Of a stretch of 29,844 bases of DNA, positions 8,350 to 18,000 are shown one piece after another. Position 1 is the stretch's first letter. The number at the start of each line of letters is the position of its first letter. The translations under genes were made by a program, and so were the position numbers. The notes under the pieces are model-generated. The model saw only the letters and a program-made list of their open reading frames with translations. It had not been told where the DNA came from and did no database searches. The stretch comes from Acrasis kona (taxonomy: Eukaryota; Heterolobosea; Eutetramitea; Acrasida; Acrasidae). The stretch is from contig JAOPGA020000478.1 in assembly GCA_026419775.2 (NCBI GenBank), positions 1 through 29,844 on the forward strand, in the 5' to 3' direction.

Positions 8350-9664
8350 GTATGCGACGTGGTGAGGAGGTGGTGGGGGGAGTGGGGGAAGAGGTGGAGA
8401 TAGAGGTGGAGTCGGTATCCACAGGGAAGGAGCTAATTGAGGGAAATGACAAAAGGTCCAACAGATGTTGTTGTTGAGGTGGTTGTTGTTGTAGTTGTTG
8501 AGTTGGTTGTTGTGGATGTTGAGGCGGTTGTTGTTGTGGTGATAGGGAAGGGTGGGTAGGGAGGTGAAGGTTGTGGAGGTCGCGGACCAGAGCCTTGATA
8601 TCGCTGACGTCAGAGGCGGTTCAGCACAGGTTGGACAGAGATGCCTCGAGCGCGTCCATGCGGGTGGCAAAGGTCGACATCTTGTCTTCCAGCGTACTCA
8701 AACGGAGGAGCAGTCTGTCATCTTCCAATGAGGCGGCATCTGTTTTTTGGGAGCGTGAGTTGTGGCGGGTGTTGTGACTGGAGCGCTGAAGAGAGGTGGT
8801 ATGGTGAGGTTGGTTGGCTGTGGTAGGTGCAACGTCATTTTGGGGGACCCATGGGGTGATAGTGAATGGGCCAACGATCATAGGGCCGCCGTTATGTAGG
8901 GTATTGGCTTCCTCAGGAGAGGAACATCTGAAATTAATGTATTGGTAGGCTTGCCTTGTTTGTTTGTTGGAACCAGAACCAAGGGAGCAGAAAACTGAAA
9001 TTTTGTATTTGTTGTGAATGAATTTGGAGATGTCGGAAATTTTGTTATATGCAGCAGAAATCATTCTGTTGGCAACAAAAGCTCTGACAGACAGACCGAA
9101 TTCTGACATGGTTTTGGCAACATTGGTGATGATAGTGCCAAATCCCATGATAATGACCTCATTGTTTTTGGGTTTGAGTTTGAACTCTCCAACCATTATG
9201 GCGGTGTTGGAGGAGGGAGGAAACTCCACAATGAGAGGTTTGATTACTCCAGGTTCGTTACTGTGGCGTCCAAATCTGAAGGTGTAAGGTGGTAGGTTGT
9301 GCTGTTGGAGGGTTTTTAAAAGTTTGAAAGTGTTGAAATTGGTTGATGGTGGGGTCAACTGCACAGAAATGGTGTGCGGGGAAACAGAANTGTGCAGGAA
9401 AATAAGTTTGGTCGAAGAGGCCTCTTTCACTATAGCCTTTGCAGTGTCGACGGAGTCTAGGAAAATAGTAACCATCGGGGCTCTATTGCAGATAGAAATG
9501 CCGAGGACTTTATCCAGAGAACTGTTAGGCATGGCGGCAGCAATCTCTTCAAACGGGGCGGAGAGTGTTTTTAAGGTGACAAAAGTATTGAAGACAACTT
9601 TGATGGAGGCTTCAAAGTTCCTTTCAAAACCGTACTGTTTGATACTGTGGAAAGGGTGTGACAT
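8350..9664 (-). pseudogene. LINE ORF1 (copy A), nucleic-acid-binding protein
   Basis: ORF1 of a non-LTR element; its product coats the element RNA. ATG at 9664 opens a 347-residue frame. Residues about 50-230 contain two RRM-like stretches (APMVTIFLDSVDTAKAIVKE; INFRCSSPEEANTLHNGGPM). From about 290 a coiled coil follows (LEDDRLLLRLSTLEDKMSTF). A single TGA at 8621-8623 interrupts the frame, which then continues as SDIKALVRDLHNLHL, a Gln/Pro-rich run and a Ser/Thr/Pro-rich run to about 8350, where it meets the Ulp1-like fragment in the same frame. No CCHC knuckles are seen. An N at 9390 hides one residue. The start is only about 50 bp from the 3' end of another LINE. Confidence 0.7.
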
Positions 9665-9689
9665 TGTAGGGATACTTAGTAGAGTGTGT

Positions 9690-9958
9690 CTATGTTGTTT
9701 TTTGTTTAGTAGGTGATGGAAATGTGATTAAATGGGGGAAAGAGGTTATCAAATCCGTTAGGAAGCGCGCATAACTGGTCAGTGATAACAGATTTTGGGA
9801 AATATAGAATGTGTCTTGAGCGGGCGAAAATGTGGCGCCCAAGGAGGGTTTAGATATTACGCATGATGGATGTAACATCAGAGGTGGATTTGTCTTGATC
9901 TCCTAGATAAATGAGATCCAGAGCTGATTAAATATGGGAGAAGCAGGTGACCGAAATG
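9690..9958 (-). pseudogene. LINE ORF2 3'-end fragment (copy B)
   Basis: The minus strand reads SALDLIYLGDQDKSTSDVTS, then with frame changes RHIFARSRHILYFPKSV and ITDQLCALPNGFDNLFPPFN. This matches the ORF2 tail at 6985-7289 (SAFNKIYLNDRDKSTSETTS ... HIFARTRHIQYPTNLVT) at moderate identity. The piece is 5'-truncated at about 9958, where piggyBac sequence begins, and ends near 9710 just before the ORF1 start of copy A. The two LINEs are therefore head to tail. Confidence 0.6.
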
Positions 9959-9959
9959 T

Positions 9960-10846
9960 AACAGTGAAGCAACCGACTTGAGTGATGAGGATTTTAATGT
10001 TGCTTTATCAACTTCAACATATTTGATGCATACACATAAAATAAATAATAGAGCCTCTATACCCCGTAATCATGAGGGCACTATTAATAATCCTCAAATT
10101 AATTTGGATGATGATGAAGACTTCATGCCTGCTTTTGAGAGTGATAGTGATGACAATTTTATGGATGTTATATGTACCAATAAACTTTCAGGCTTATCCC
10201 TGTTCTTTAAAAAAAGGATGTTATACGTAGCAATAATTTTGAATCACTCATTGAAAAAAGAAATGCGACCAACATCTTTGACATTTTTTTTGATGATTCA
10301 TTTGATTCATCTGATGACGATTTTAAAAATAACAATTTCTTGGATGATGATTATTTTGATGATGATGATTATGATTGTGATGATAATAATGTCCTAGAGC
10401 CAGCACTCAACCTTGACCAACCATTGCAGGATGTTGTAATATCGGTGAACTTTATGACTAAACATTTTAATGATATTTCAAAGTATCATTAGCACCCTTT
10501 TCAACATATCTCCATTGATAAAACAATGATAGAGTTCTTGAGGGTAGAGTTCGTTTTCGTCAACATATTTGTGGTAAACCAATAAATACTGGCATCAAAA
10601 CATACAGTATAGTAAATGAAAAAGCATACTTGTATCATTTTTGGTGATATAAAGGGGTACAACCTCCAACTAAACAAATTGTTAGTGAGTTGATAGACAA
10701 ACTCTCTCAAGGCAATATTCTATACAAAATTTATGCTGATAATTACTATGGTTTTAATCCATTGGCACACAAATTAAGTGAGCAAGGATTTTTTAATCCT
10801 CAATGATAACATGATTTAATTGTCTGACTTTTTTATTTTTCAAAAT
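9960..10846 (+). pseudogene. piggyBac-like transposase, 5' part
   Basis: The plus strand first reads an acidic N-terminus (ATDLSDEDFNVAL ... FMPAFESDSDDNF), then NVLEPALNLDQPLQDVV. From about 10505 it reads the catalytic region of a piggyBac transposase: HISIDKTMIEF, GRVRFRQHICGKPINTGIKT, AYLYHFW and the block IYADNYYGFNPLAHKLSEQG. These match the family pattern hisxDExmixFkGR..qYm..KPiK.GiK and vy.DN.Yts..La..L. The usual Asp-Glu appears as Asp-Lys. About 150 residues between the acidic start and the first Asp block seem missing. TAG and TGA codons and a frame change are present, and a 39-bp LINE tail interrupts the acidic part. The gene continues after the Harbinger insertion at 12678. Confidence 0.72.
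10177..10215 (+). mobile_element. 39-bp LINE 3' tail with 14-bp target duplication
   Basis: CCAATAAACTTTCAGGC through CTTTAAAAAAA is the last 39 bases of the LINE family at 13619-14315 and 2951-3105. It is flanked by GGATGTTATATGTA (10163-10176) and GGATGTTATACGTA (10216-10229), one mismatch in 14. Taking out the insert and one repeat makes the piggyBac acidic region continuous (NFMDVIRSNNFESL). It is an unusually short but clear retrotransposition scar. Confidence 0.88.
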
Positions 10847-10957
10847 AGACCTATATGGCGATGACTTAGTCTAGACGTTAAGACTTTGTCAAGATTAACT
10901 AGACGGAGTTGACTTCAACTAGACAAAGTTTTATTCGATTAGAATCAGTCATTGGCA
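10847..10957 (+). repeat. Left terminal inverted repeat of Harbinger copy 1
   Basis: Pairs with 12568-12677. The outer 20 bases are identical; inner blocks are diverged but collinear. Confidence 0.85.
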
Positions 10958-11150
10958 GTTTCCTTCTTCATGTTAAAAACGGCTATGTACTAATAAATAG
11001 ATCTCAGTCTTTTTCTGTAAATAAAGCCTTTTTTAGTTGATTAACGTATTTTGATGTGATTCAATCAATTTATTTTCGGTTATTCTTTGTATAATTCATA
11101 ACTCATTTTCCATATGACTACATCATAAAGATAAGAAAAAATCGGTTGGT

Positions 11151-12428
11151 ATGCCACGTAGAAGAGGGGAAGATCGCATTGAACTGCTGCTCAATGCAGC
11201 ACATGCAGCAGACAACAATCGAAATGAAGAAGTTCGAGCTGCAGTTGACATCGAACGACAGCGTGACATCAACGCAATTATTGAGAATGCTGAGCGACAG
11301 GAAGAAGAAGAAAATGCTTTCTTTAACAAGATCAAGAATGGAAGGCATGGTGATAATGGAGTCAAAGCTTTAACTGGGTTTTATCCTAATGAAATTAAAG
11401 AGTTATATACAGTGGTTGAATCAAAACTGAGAGCCCTGTCAACTAGAGGCCCAAAACCAAAATATAGCCTCTTTGATCGATTTGTGATCACTCTTATGCA
11501 ACTGAAGCATCTTGACACTTGGCCAAAACTAGCTGTCAACCTTAATTTAGACGAGTCATCCCTCCACAAGCAGTTTTACAAAATTCTGTACGCTATAGAG
11601 AAGCCTCTTAAAAGAACATTCCAAAGAAAGAAAGATTATGAGGATGTTTTTAATGTTGCTGGTTCTGACGTGTATGGTTCTTTGCTTTTAGTTGTAGATG
11701 TCCATTTTCAGCAATGCTTTCGTCCGACAGGAAGATTTGGAGATGTGAAGCACTATCACTCTTTTAAACACTGGGATTATGGACTCAAAACACAGACCAC
11801 GCATTACCTTGATGGATCTCTTCTCCATGCCACACCACATTATCCAGGAAGTACACATGACTTCTCAATATATAAAAAGCATGTTGGGGAAATTAACTCG
11901 CTCTTAAAAAAGACAGATGAAGAGAAAGAGTATCAAGATCAAGACCCTTTACACCAACAGTATCCAGATTCATGGGGAATCCTTGCTGACAAGGCATATG
12001 TTGGTGAAAAAATCAGTAGAATGATTAGCATTGCCAAAGAAGACCAGATTGTGATACGTGCTGATCGAGAACGAAATATAAGACTCTCACGTTCACGTGT
12101 CATTATTGAGAACTTTTATGGGCGAATGCTTCTACTTTGGGGAATCATGAAGCGGATCTACAAATATGATCATGAGCATTATGACACCATTTTTTCTGTT
12201 TGTGCTAGCTTGACCAACTTCCACCTTATTAGAAACCCTTTACGTGCTGAGGAGGGTATTTATTATAGAGATTACATTGCAAAAATCATTGAAGAAGGAA
12301 AAGAGCGCACAGAAAAGAAACAAGAGCAAAAGCAACAGTCATATCGTAAAAACAAGCGCATGCGTCTAATGATGAACGAAGAGTACGAGCATGATCAGGA
12401 TGGTGACAACTCTGATGACGACTTCTAA
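11151..12428 (+). CDS. PIF/Harbinger DDE transposase
   Basis: An intact 425-residue DDE_Tnp_4-type transposase, which cuts and pastes the element it lies in. An Arg/Glu-rich helical N-terminus (residues 1-60) precedes a DNA-binding helix region (ALSTRGPKPKYSLFDRFVIT and LKHLDTWPKLAVNLNLDESS, about 90-140). The catalytic core shows Asp183 in LLVVDVHF, PGSTHDFS with Asp237, Asp280 in ILADKAYVG and Glu320 in VIIENFYGRM, the expected triad with the family's extra Asp. The tail is basic then acidic (GDNSDDDF, TAA). The ATG at 11151 is chosen because it opens the frame and follows a leader with no upstream ATG in frame. No intron is needed. It may still be active if a Myb-like helper exists in trans. 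Confidence 0.92.
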   Translation: MPRRRGEDRIELLLNAAHAADNNRNEEVRAAVDIERQRDINAIIENAERQEEEENAFFNKIKNGRHGDNGVKALTGFYPNEIKELYTVVESKLRALSTRGPKPKYSLFDRFVITLMQLKHLDTWPKLAVNLNLDESSLHKQFYKILYAIEKPLKRTFQRKKDYEDVFNVAGSDVYGSLLLVVDVHFQQCFRPTGRFGDVKHYHSFKHWDYGLKTQTTHYLDGSLLHATPHYPGSTHDFSIYKKHVGEINSLLKKTDEEKEYQDQDPLHQQYPDSWGILADKAYVGEKISRMISIAKEDQIVIRADRERNIRLSRSRVIIENFYGRMLLLWGIMKRIYKYDHEHYDTIFSVCASLTNFHLIRNPLRAEEGIYYRDYIAKIIEEGKERTEKKQEQKQQSYRKNKRMRLMMNEEYEHDQDGDNSDDDF

Positions 12429-12677
12429 AATCTATCCATGAAAAAGGCGATGTATATTAATCACTTCATATTGTAAAAATAAAGTCTTTTTGTATTGGTG
12501 TTTGTTATTATTATTAGAACAATGTTTTGCCATCGCATGCTGGAATTGGAGTTAGATCAAATAAATACGCAATGACTCGATCTAATCGTATTTAACACAA
12601 TCTAATCGAAGTTGACCAAGTAATATCTGCCAAGACAAAGTCTTTATGTTTAGATTGAGTCATCGCCATATAGGTCT
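12429..12677 (+). repeat. Harbinger copy 1 3' untranslated region and right inverted end
   Basis: After the TAA comes a poly(A) signal AATAAA (about 12477-12483) and a T-rich stretch, then the right inverted repeat from about 12568. Nothing else is coded here. Confidence 0.75.
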
Positions 12678-12990
12678 AATGTCAAAAGGAATTAAAAAGA
12701 AAGAGTAGAGGTACCATTACCTTCATAACTTTCATACAATGACTATTGGAGATAACAATGTTCAAGCAAATATCCAAATTTCTTTAAACTCTCCAATTGG
12801 AGCAATGGCTTACTCTGATTGAAAGCTTTGTTATTTTTTGTCTAATATCTCTGAGATAATAAATAATTCAACATTTACAGTATTATAGATTTAAAGCAGC
12901 TGTTCCATCTCTTATTCATGATTATAACCAATACATGGGTGGAGTAAATGCATTTGATGGCTTTTTGAATGCATATTTATTTGGGTAACC
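12678..12990 (+). pseudogene. piggyBac-like transposase, 3' part
   Basis: Beyond the Harbinger element the plus strand resumes MSKGIKKK and, near 12895-12985, reads FKAAVPSLIHDYNQYMGGVN followed by AFDGFLNAYLF. The pattern P..i.dYN.yMGGVd..D is the hallmark late block of piggyBac transposases; here the usual Asp after MGGV is Asn. Frame changes separate it from the upstream part. The C-terminal Cys-rich domain is not seen. No TTAA-flanked inverted end could be paired with the left side, so the outer limits of the piggyBac element are unknown. Confidence 0.75.
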
Positions 12991-13120
12991 CTAAAATACT
13001 GAATGTTATTATTGTAAAAATGATAAAATATTGATTAAAAGAAGAATATCAGTTAATAAAAAGATATTTCAGCTAAATTTAATTTATTGTAACATTATTT
13101 GAACCTTCAATTTGCATTAA
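12991..13120. other. AT-rich stretch, nothing recognised
   Basis: Noncoding, AT-rich, probably the end of the piggyBac relic. It ends at TTAA (about 13117-13120) next to the palindromic inverted end of the following element. Confidence 0.4.
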
Positions 13121-13191
13121 TCCGCCAGTCTCAGTGCTGAGACTGATTTGCGGAAAGCGGGTATTCCGCTAGTCTCAGTGCTGAGACAAGG
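13121..13191 (+). repeat. Left palindromic terminal repeat
   Basis: Two copies of TCCGC(C/T) plus the 16-base near-palindrome GTCTCAGTGCTGAGAC at 13121-13143 and 13165-13187. Between them GCGGAA...TTCCGC forms another hairpin. The opposite end at 22859-22904 has one full box. Confidence 0.75.
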
Positions 13192-13601
13192 TATAAACAT
13201 TCATTTAACCTTTATACCTCAAAGTCACTATCTCTAAAATTTCAATCGGAATCCTTCGATACTCATTTTTAACAATTAGAAAACTCAAAAGGACAAAATA
13301 ATGTATACATGCGAATTACAAATGTCAAAATTCTCCTTCCGTTCCTCAAGCTTGTGGATAGAATTGATGTTTGTTTTNTTAATGCCGGCTGTCGCTGCCT
13401 CCAGTTCATGTCTTTGCAAATTGTTTCTTCCAATATAAACCTCTTATTTTTAAATCTTAGCCTGTTACAAGGTTAGAACTGCTGTGAGTTTTTCATACCT
13501 TCTTTTCGGTAACGGATAATTTAACAATTCATTATATTAAGTTGGGTTATGATGCAATAATACTATCTCTTGTCAATTAAAAGATTTCAAAAGAATCTAA
13601 C
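13192..13601 (+). other. Left arm of the palindromic element, noncoding
   Basis: No gene. From about 13470 it matches the right arm in inverse orientation. An N base lies at 13379. The first 280 bp have no visible partner in the right arm. Confidence 0.5.
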
Positions 13602-13618
13602 ATGATTTTCAAAGGTTT

Positions 13619-14315
13619 TTTTTTATGACCTTCTACATGATGAATACCATATTAAAGCGTCTGTAGATATAGACAAATTAAACAAAAGCGAACAAAAATT
13701 CCTACTTCGCCTCCGCTCCAACCAGCTTTGCACTCTGTCAAAGATGCGTTACTGGAGCAACAATCCAAATTATGACACCAAATGTCCTCGGTGTCATTCA
13801 TCACATGAAGACCAGCAACATTTGCTTCTTGACTGTCGCTATAATAAAACTAAATTACATGATGCAATGGTCAGAATCAATAAGGTTATCCAGGATAATC
13901 TGAAACCTGGCTTTGTTATTCGAGGCATTTTTAAATTTTGGGGAGCGCCATATTATTTGACGCAGCGAGGAATTGAAGGAAGTGAAGAAATGTCAGAGTT
14001 GCCGGAAGATTGGAAGAGGTCCATTTATGCTAGTATGCTAGAATATGTTAGTATGGACACTTTCAAGCGATTCAACAAGCACTTTAGAGTTCTCAAGCCT
14101 CTCTTTGTTCTCCGAAAAATCTCTACAATACTCATGGAAACTTCCCATTCCATTTGGACCGCTCGATGTGTTTACAAGGCAAACTGTGAACACGAGCAAT
14201 CACCTTCTCGGTGATTTGTATATATAATTTTTTGTGTAAGGTAACTCATCAATAACTATTGACGGGGGTTGTAAAACTACCAATAAACTTTCAGGCTTAT
14301 CCCTGTTTTCTAAAA
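13619..14315 (+). mobile_element. 5'-truncated LINE, 697 bp, with 17-bp target duplication
   Basis: Flanked by perfect 17-bp repeats ATGATTTTCAAAGGTTT at 13602-13618 and 14316-14332. It contains the C-terminal end of ORF2 and a 3' UTR with AATAAA close to the A-rich end. The same 3' end marks the insertions at 2951-3105 and 10177-10215, so the three belong to one family. Removing it rejoins the arm of the palindromic element. Confidence 0.92.
13744..14214 (+). pseudogene. LINE ORF2 C-terminal domain (truncated)
   Basis: An open frame of 156 residues, continuing upstream to about 13680 (FLLRLRSNQLCTLSKMRYWS). It holds a Cys/His knuckle, CPRCHSSHEDQQHLLLDC, typical of the region after RNase H in Tad/I-like LINEs, which probably helps grip the element RNA. 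The rest is helical without known motifs (MDTFKRFNKHFRVLKPLFVL; SIWTARCVYKANCEHEQ). The stop is TGA at 14212-14214. RT and RNase H were never copied in, owing to 5' truncation. The ATG is internal, not a real start. Confidence 0.8.
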
Positions 14316-14332
14316 ATGATTTTCAAAGGTTT

Positions 14333-14947
14333 GGTTTGTTGTCCTCTTCTTCTTTTTTGGAAGCTCAACCGCATCATTGCAAATCCCACCGCATTGGTTT
14401 GAATTGCTCCAGAGTTTATCGATTGACTACCACATTGGTGTCGCACGCTCTGGGGTGCGGTTAACGCTCATATCTTCTTGCCCAAAAAGTGAAATTTGTA
14501 GTAATGGTCAACTTCAAAAATAATGTCAAGTGGGTTGTTTCACCGATACACACTATGATCTACTGTGTATTTATATTTCGAAATCTGCAGTCCGGCGGAT
14601 TGGTCATGGTGTTTTCTCAGAAGAATAAAACCGCTTGTTAATAAACAAATTTCATTTCTAACGCGCAATGTATTCTGGTATGATGTAGATTTAACGTCAA
14701 GTCACAAAGTGCACAAACAGGGTGATATACACCTCCTTGGTAAGCTCGTAAAATTTGAGATCTCATGCTCAAACTAAAGTGATTATTCCTTCCAAAGTCA
14801 GGCATAGAGCCCCACTCTCTGAATCACTATTTATTGATGTATCCCAATGCTATAAGATGCCCTGATTTTGATGCAGCGATTTGTTTGATATAAATCACAG
14901 CCAGTTGAGGGTTATCATCAATGGACAATGTTCAAACAAGATTTGAT
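14333..14947 (+). other. Left inner arm of the palindromic element, with TGCGGT repeats
   Basis: No gene. 14333-14480 is the inverse of about 21570-21720 and carries ACCGCAT motifs at about 14371, 14388 and a degenerate one near 14430, plus GTGCGGTT near 14455. The part after 14480 has no clear partner and no convincing frame. Confidence 0.5.
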
Positions 14948-14962
14948 TCCTTGTAAAGTGTC
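14948..14962 (+). repeat. Target-site duplication, LINE 3' side
   Basis: TCCTTGTAAAGTGTC, identical to 21177-21191. Confidence 0.92.
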
Positions 14963-14984
14963 AAACGTAGAATTTATTTAAACC

Positions 14985-15000
14985 CACCTTGTACAAGGTG
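14985..15000 (-). promoter_or_regulatory. Perfect 16-bp palindrome in the LINE 3' UTR
   Basis: CACCTTGTACAAGGTG is its own reverse complement and sits 17 bp past the ORF2 stop and just before AATAAA. In RNA it would form a stem with a minimal loop. Many LINE reverse transcriptases recognise a 3' stem-loop of their own RNA; that role is inferred here from position only. Confidence 0.55.
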
Positions 15001-15017
15001 TAGGGTCTACTTTACAA

Positions 15018-18000
15018 TTACTCTTTTGCTCTTCTGTTTGCTCCGGGATTAAATTTGTGTTCTTTAATCATGTCCAATAAATTGTGTCCCAGAAAGTTCA
15101 GCAAATCGGTTATTGCTTTGTTGCAAAGTGCTCCTACATGGCTTTTGATCTTTGCCCAGGCTTGATGTGAGATCTCACCACGTGCTCCAATACAAATTCT
15201 ACTTTCATCAATCATTGGTATCCAAGATATATTTACTTCTGTTTTAATATTGTAAACATACCTCCACGTCTCCAGGTCGTCTTCTCTATTCGCCACTTGT
15301 TCTTTGCTCGCACACTCCCAGAGTACATGTTCAAGAGTTCTGTCTGATTGAGTGTCACAGTTGAAACATTCAGAGAGTTCAGATGATCTCTTAGTTGTAT
15401 TGTTCCTGTAGTAGAGAGCGTCGTTCCGAGAGCATATGATCATTCTTTGAATCCTTTCGTCCAGTTTCTTAATTTGGGAGAAGGAGCAAGGGTGTAGAGA
15501 GCTACTTTGAACTATATCGAGATTCCGCATTAGAGTCTTATTTTCCCATCTGTCTACAAGTACCTTCTGGACGTGGGCTCTTGTAATACCACGCGTGTCA
15601 GGCCATATGTTGTCTCCGTCCTTCAAGAACCACATGTCACTACAGTGTTCCAAGATCAAACTGTCCACACATGAATAGTTCTCCGATTGTGCTCCTTCTT
15701 TGGCAGTTTTGTCGGCTAATTCGTTTAAAGCAATACCACAGTGGCTTTCAATATGGTTCCATTCAACTTTTATTTTGCGCAGATCCATTATTTTTTGAAT
15801 TGAGTCTGTCAACTGGTGATATTGGATCTTTTTCTTAAGATTACCACCATTATTCATGTAATCGACGAGATTTTTGTAATCTGTGTTGATGGTAATGGAC
15901 GCATTCTCTTCGGTCATCAAGATAGCGACTAGCGCAGTGTACATCTCTGCCCACGCATTATCGTGATGGGATTGTAGACGAATAGCATGGGTGTTGGTTT
16001 CGCCTTTGAAATCGACAACAATGCCACCTCCAGTTCTGCCGTTAGATCTGTAATAGGAGCCATCGGTCCATATAATCGATCCGTCAAGTATTTGGGCATC
16101 AGGGAAGGTCACCTCTGGTACATAATGATTTTTTGCATCAAGTAGCTGAAGGCCTAGGGTGTCGAGTGTCACCTTCAGGGACTGCCAATTACCCTCCGTC
16201 CAAGCTTGTCTATTAATACTTTTGCAGGTATCATCTGAGTTGTTGAGGAGGGACATAGAAGTTTCAATGAACGATATTAGGCTTGTGTATCTTGGATGTT
16301 CAAAGCCTAGGCCACCTTTGTCTTGGTCAATGAATATGTATTCGTTGGACATATTATATTGGAGTAGGTTGGTCTTCTTGACTAGTTTACTGATCGACCC
16401 GGCTAGATCATCGAGGAGATCATCATCTATGGGTTCGATCTGACTTGTATGCCTAATCTTACTGTTGATTAGAGATTTTACAAGAACACGTTGCGTTTTC
16501 AGAGTTCTGTTTGCAAACCATATCGAGCTCACTTTTTTCTTCGCGTTGGCTATCACATTCTTGACATGTTTGGAGTTCTTACCACTACTAACGGCCTCAC
16601 CGAGGGGGTAACCTAGGTATCTTGCGGATTTCTTGTGATGTATGATGATGTTGCCATTAGGTCTAGTGAGATTCAGAACGGGTTTCTTCCTTTCACTATC
16701 ATGGTTGATGACAATGAGCTCTGTTTTGATGTGATTGATGGGGAGCAGAACAATGTCTTCTAGGACTCCCATCATTCTGTTTACATCATGATTACTTGCA
16801 GATGTTGAATCCGATATGATAACCAAGTCATCAGCAAATGCCATCCTGCTAATTTGATGTTCACCAAAGCTGCATCCTTTTTTAATTTCACCATCGAATA
16901 TCGTTAGAGCAACTTCGATCACCATGTTGAATAGTATAGGGCTACAATTGTCTCCTTGAGGCACTCCTTTTTCGATTGACCAATCTTCGGTTAAGCCTGC
17001 GTTGGTTTTTAAGCGAAGCCTCGCCATATGGATCATTCTAAGAGCCCAGTCAACAAAAGACTGGGGTAGTTTGAGAAGGTGCATACATGTCTCGAGGATT
17101 TCAGGTTTGATTTCGCCGTATGCGTTTGATAGATCAACAAGAGTCACGTATGTGGACTGTTCGAGTTTGGATCTGCTGTCTGCTATTCTTTTGGCGATTG
17201 ACGCGTTCCTTATTGTGGTACCTCCGATTTTAAACCCTTGCTGGTGTTCGTCTATGATACCATGTTCCAATATGAGTTGGTTCACGCGACTAGTTATAAT
17301 GCTGGATACTAGTCTGGTAATACAGGGTAGGATAGTGATGGGTCTAGCTTTTTCAACTCGAACTTCGTCCTTCTTGGGTACTAGTACTATCGTTCCTGTG
17401 TAGACTCCATTTGTGGGGTTGTCTTTGGTTGCATTAACGACTTCCACTATATGCGAGAGGGTCAATGGTGATTCTATTAGAATTTTGATGATGTGCATAG
17501 GAATACCGTCCCAACCAGGAGAGGAGTTGATGTTACACTTCTTGGCCCATGATTTGAGTTCGCGGATATTTATTGGGGCCATGATTGAAGTGTTCTGGGT
17601 ATGGTCCGCTCGAGCGTCAAAGAGATGTTTTTTACTGTTCAGTATCTCTGTGTGCGATGGTTTGGATACATACTGGAGAATCCCAGAGCGATTTAGGGGT
17701 GCACGCTTACTTCTATCGACGAATATTTGACGAGTCTTGTTCATTTCGTCAGAGTTTCGAGGATTAATTTCCACACGACGTTTGCTGCCGCCAACGTTAA
17801 AAGCTGCTCTTTTAGATAAATTGTTTGACTCAAGCGTCAACCTGTTCCACTCTTCACGAAGTTTATCCCTTGTCAAGAAGGCTACAGTTTTCTTTTGATC
17901 AGTAATCAGAGCTTCAATGTCTTTAGTCGGTAGTTGGTCTTGTAGTAGAGTGTTCTTTTTTGAGTGAAGCTGTTTGAGTTTATTTATGGCGTGCCTGGCG

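Larger units (their letters stand above)
10847..12677 (+). mobile_element. PIF/Harbinger DNA transposon, complete (copy 1)
   Basis: The element starts AGACCTATATGGCGATGACT at 10847 and ends with its reverse complement at 12677. The inverted ends stay recognisable for about 110 bp, with shared blocks GACTTTGTC, TCGATTAGA and CAGTCATTG/GAGTCATTG. A 3-bp duplication AAT flanks it (10844-10846 and 12678-12680), the size expected of this superfamily. It holds one intact transposase gene and no second (Myb-like) ORF, which many Harbingers carry, so a partner protein would have to come from elsewhere. It sits inside the piggyBac relic. Confidence 0.92.

Noticed and set aside
8254-9716. Open frames on both strands over the LINE ORF1 region (8254-8670 minus, 9018-9716 plus).
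   Set aside because: Shadows of ORF1 in other frames; low-complexity His/Asn or Leu/Val composition and no motifs.
1656-10490. Several relics (CACTA, LINE ORF2, piggyBac) are broken by in-frame TAG where Gln would fit, as if TAG were reassigned.
   Set aside because: The same relics also carry TGA stops and frame changes, and the P-like gene is broken by TAA. All intact ORFs end in TAA, so the data neither need nor test a changed code; ordinary decay explains them.
13117-13120. TTAA next to the palindromic end as a piggyBac target duplication.
   Set aside because: No TTAA stands at the matching place on the other side (22905 onward), and the terminal sequence does not resemble piggyBac ends.
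13121-13187. CRISPR-like direct repeats (two copies of a palindromic 23-mer).
   Set aside because: Only two copies; the same box closes the opposite end in inverse orientation, so it is a terminal repeat, and the DNA is eukaryotic.
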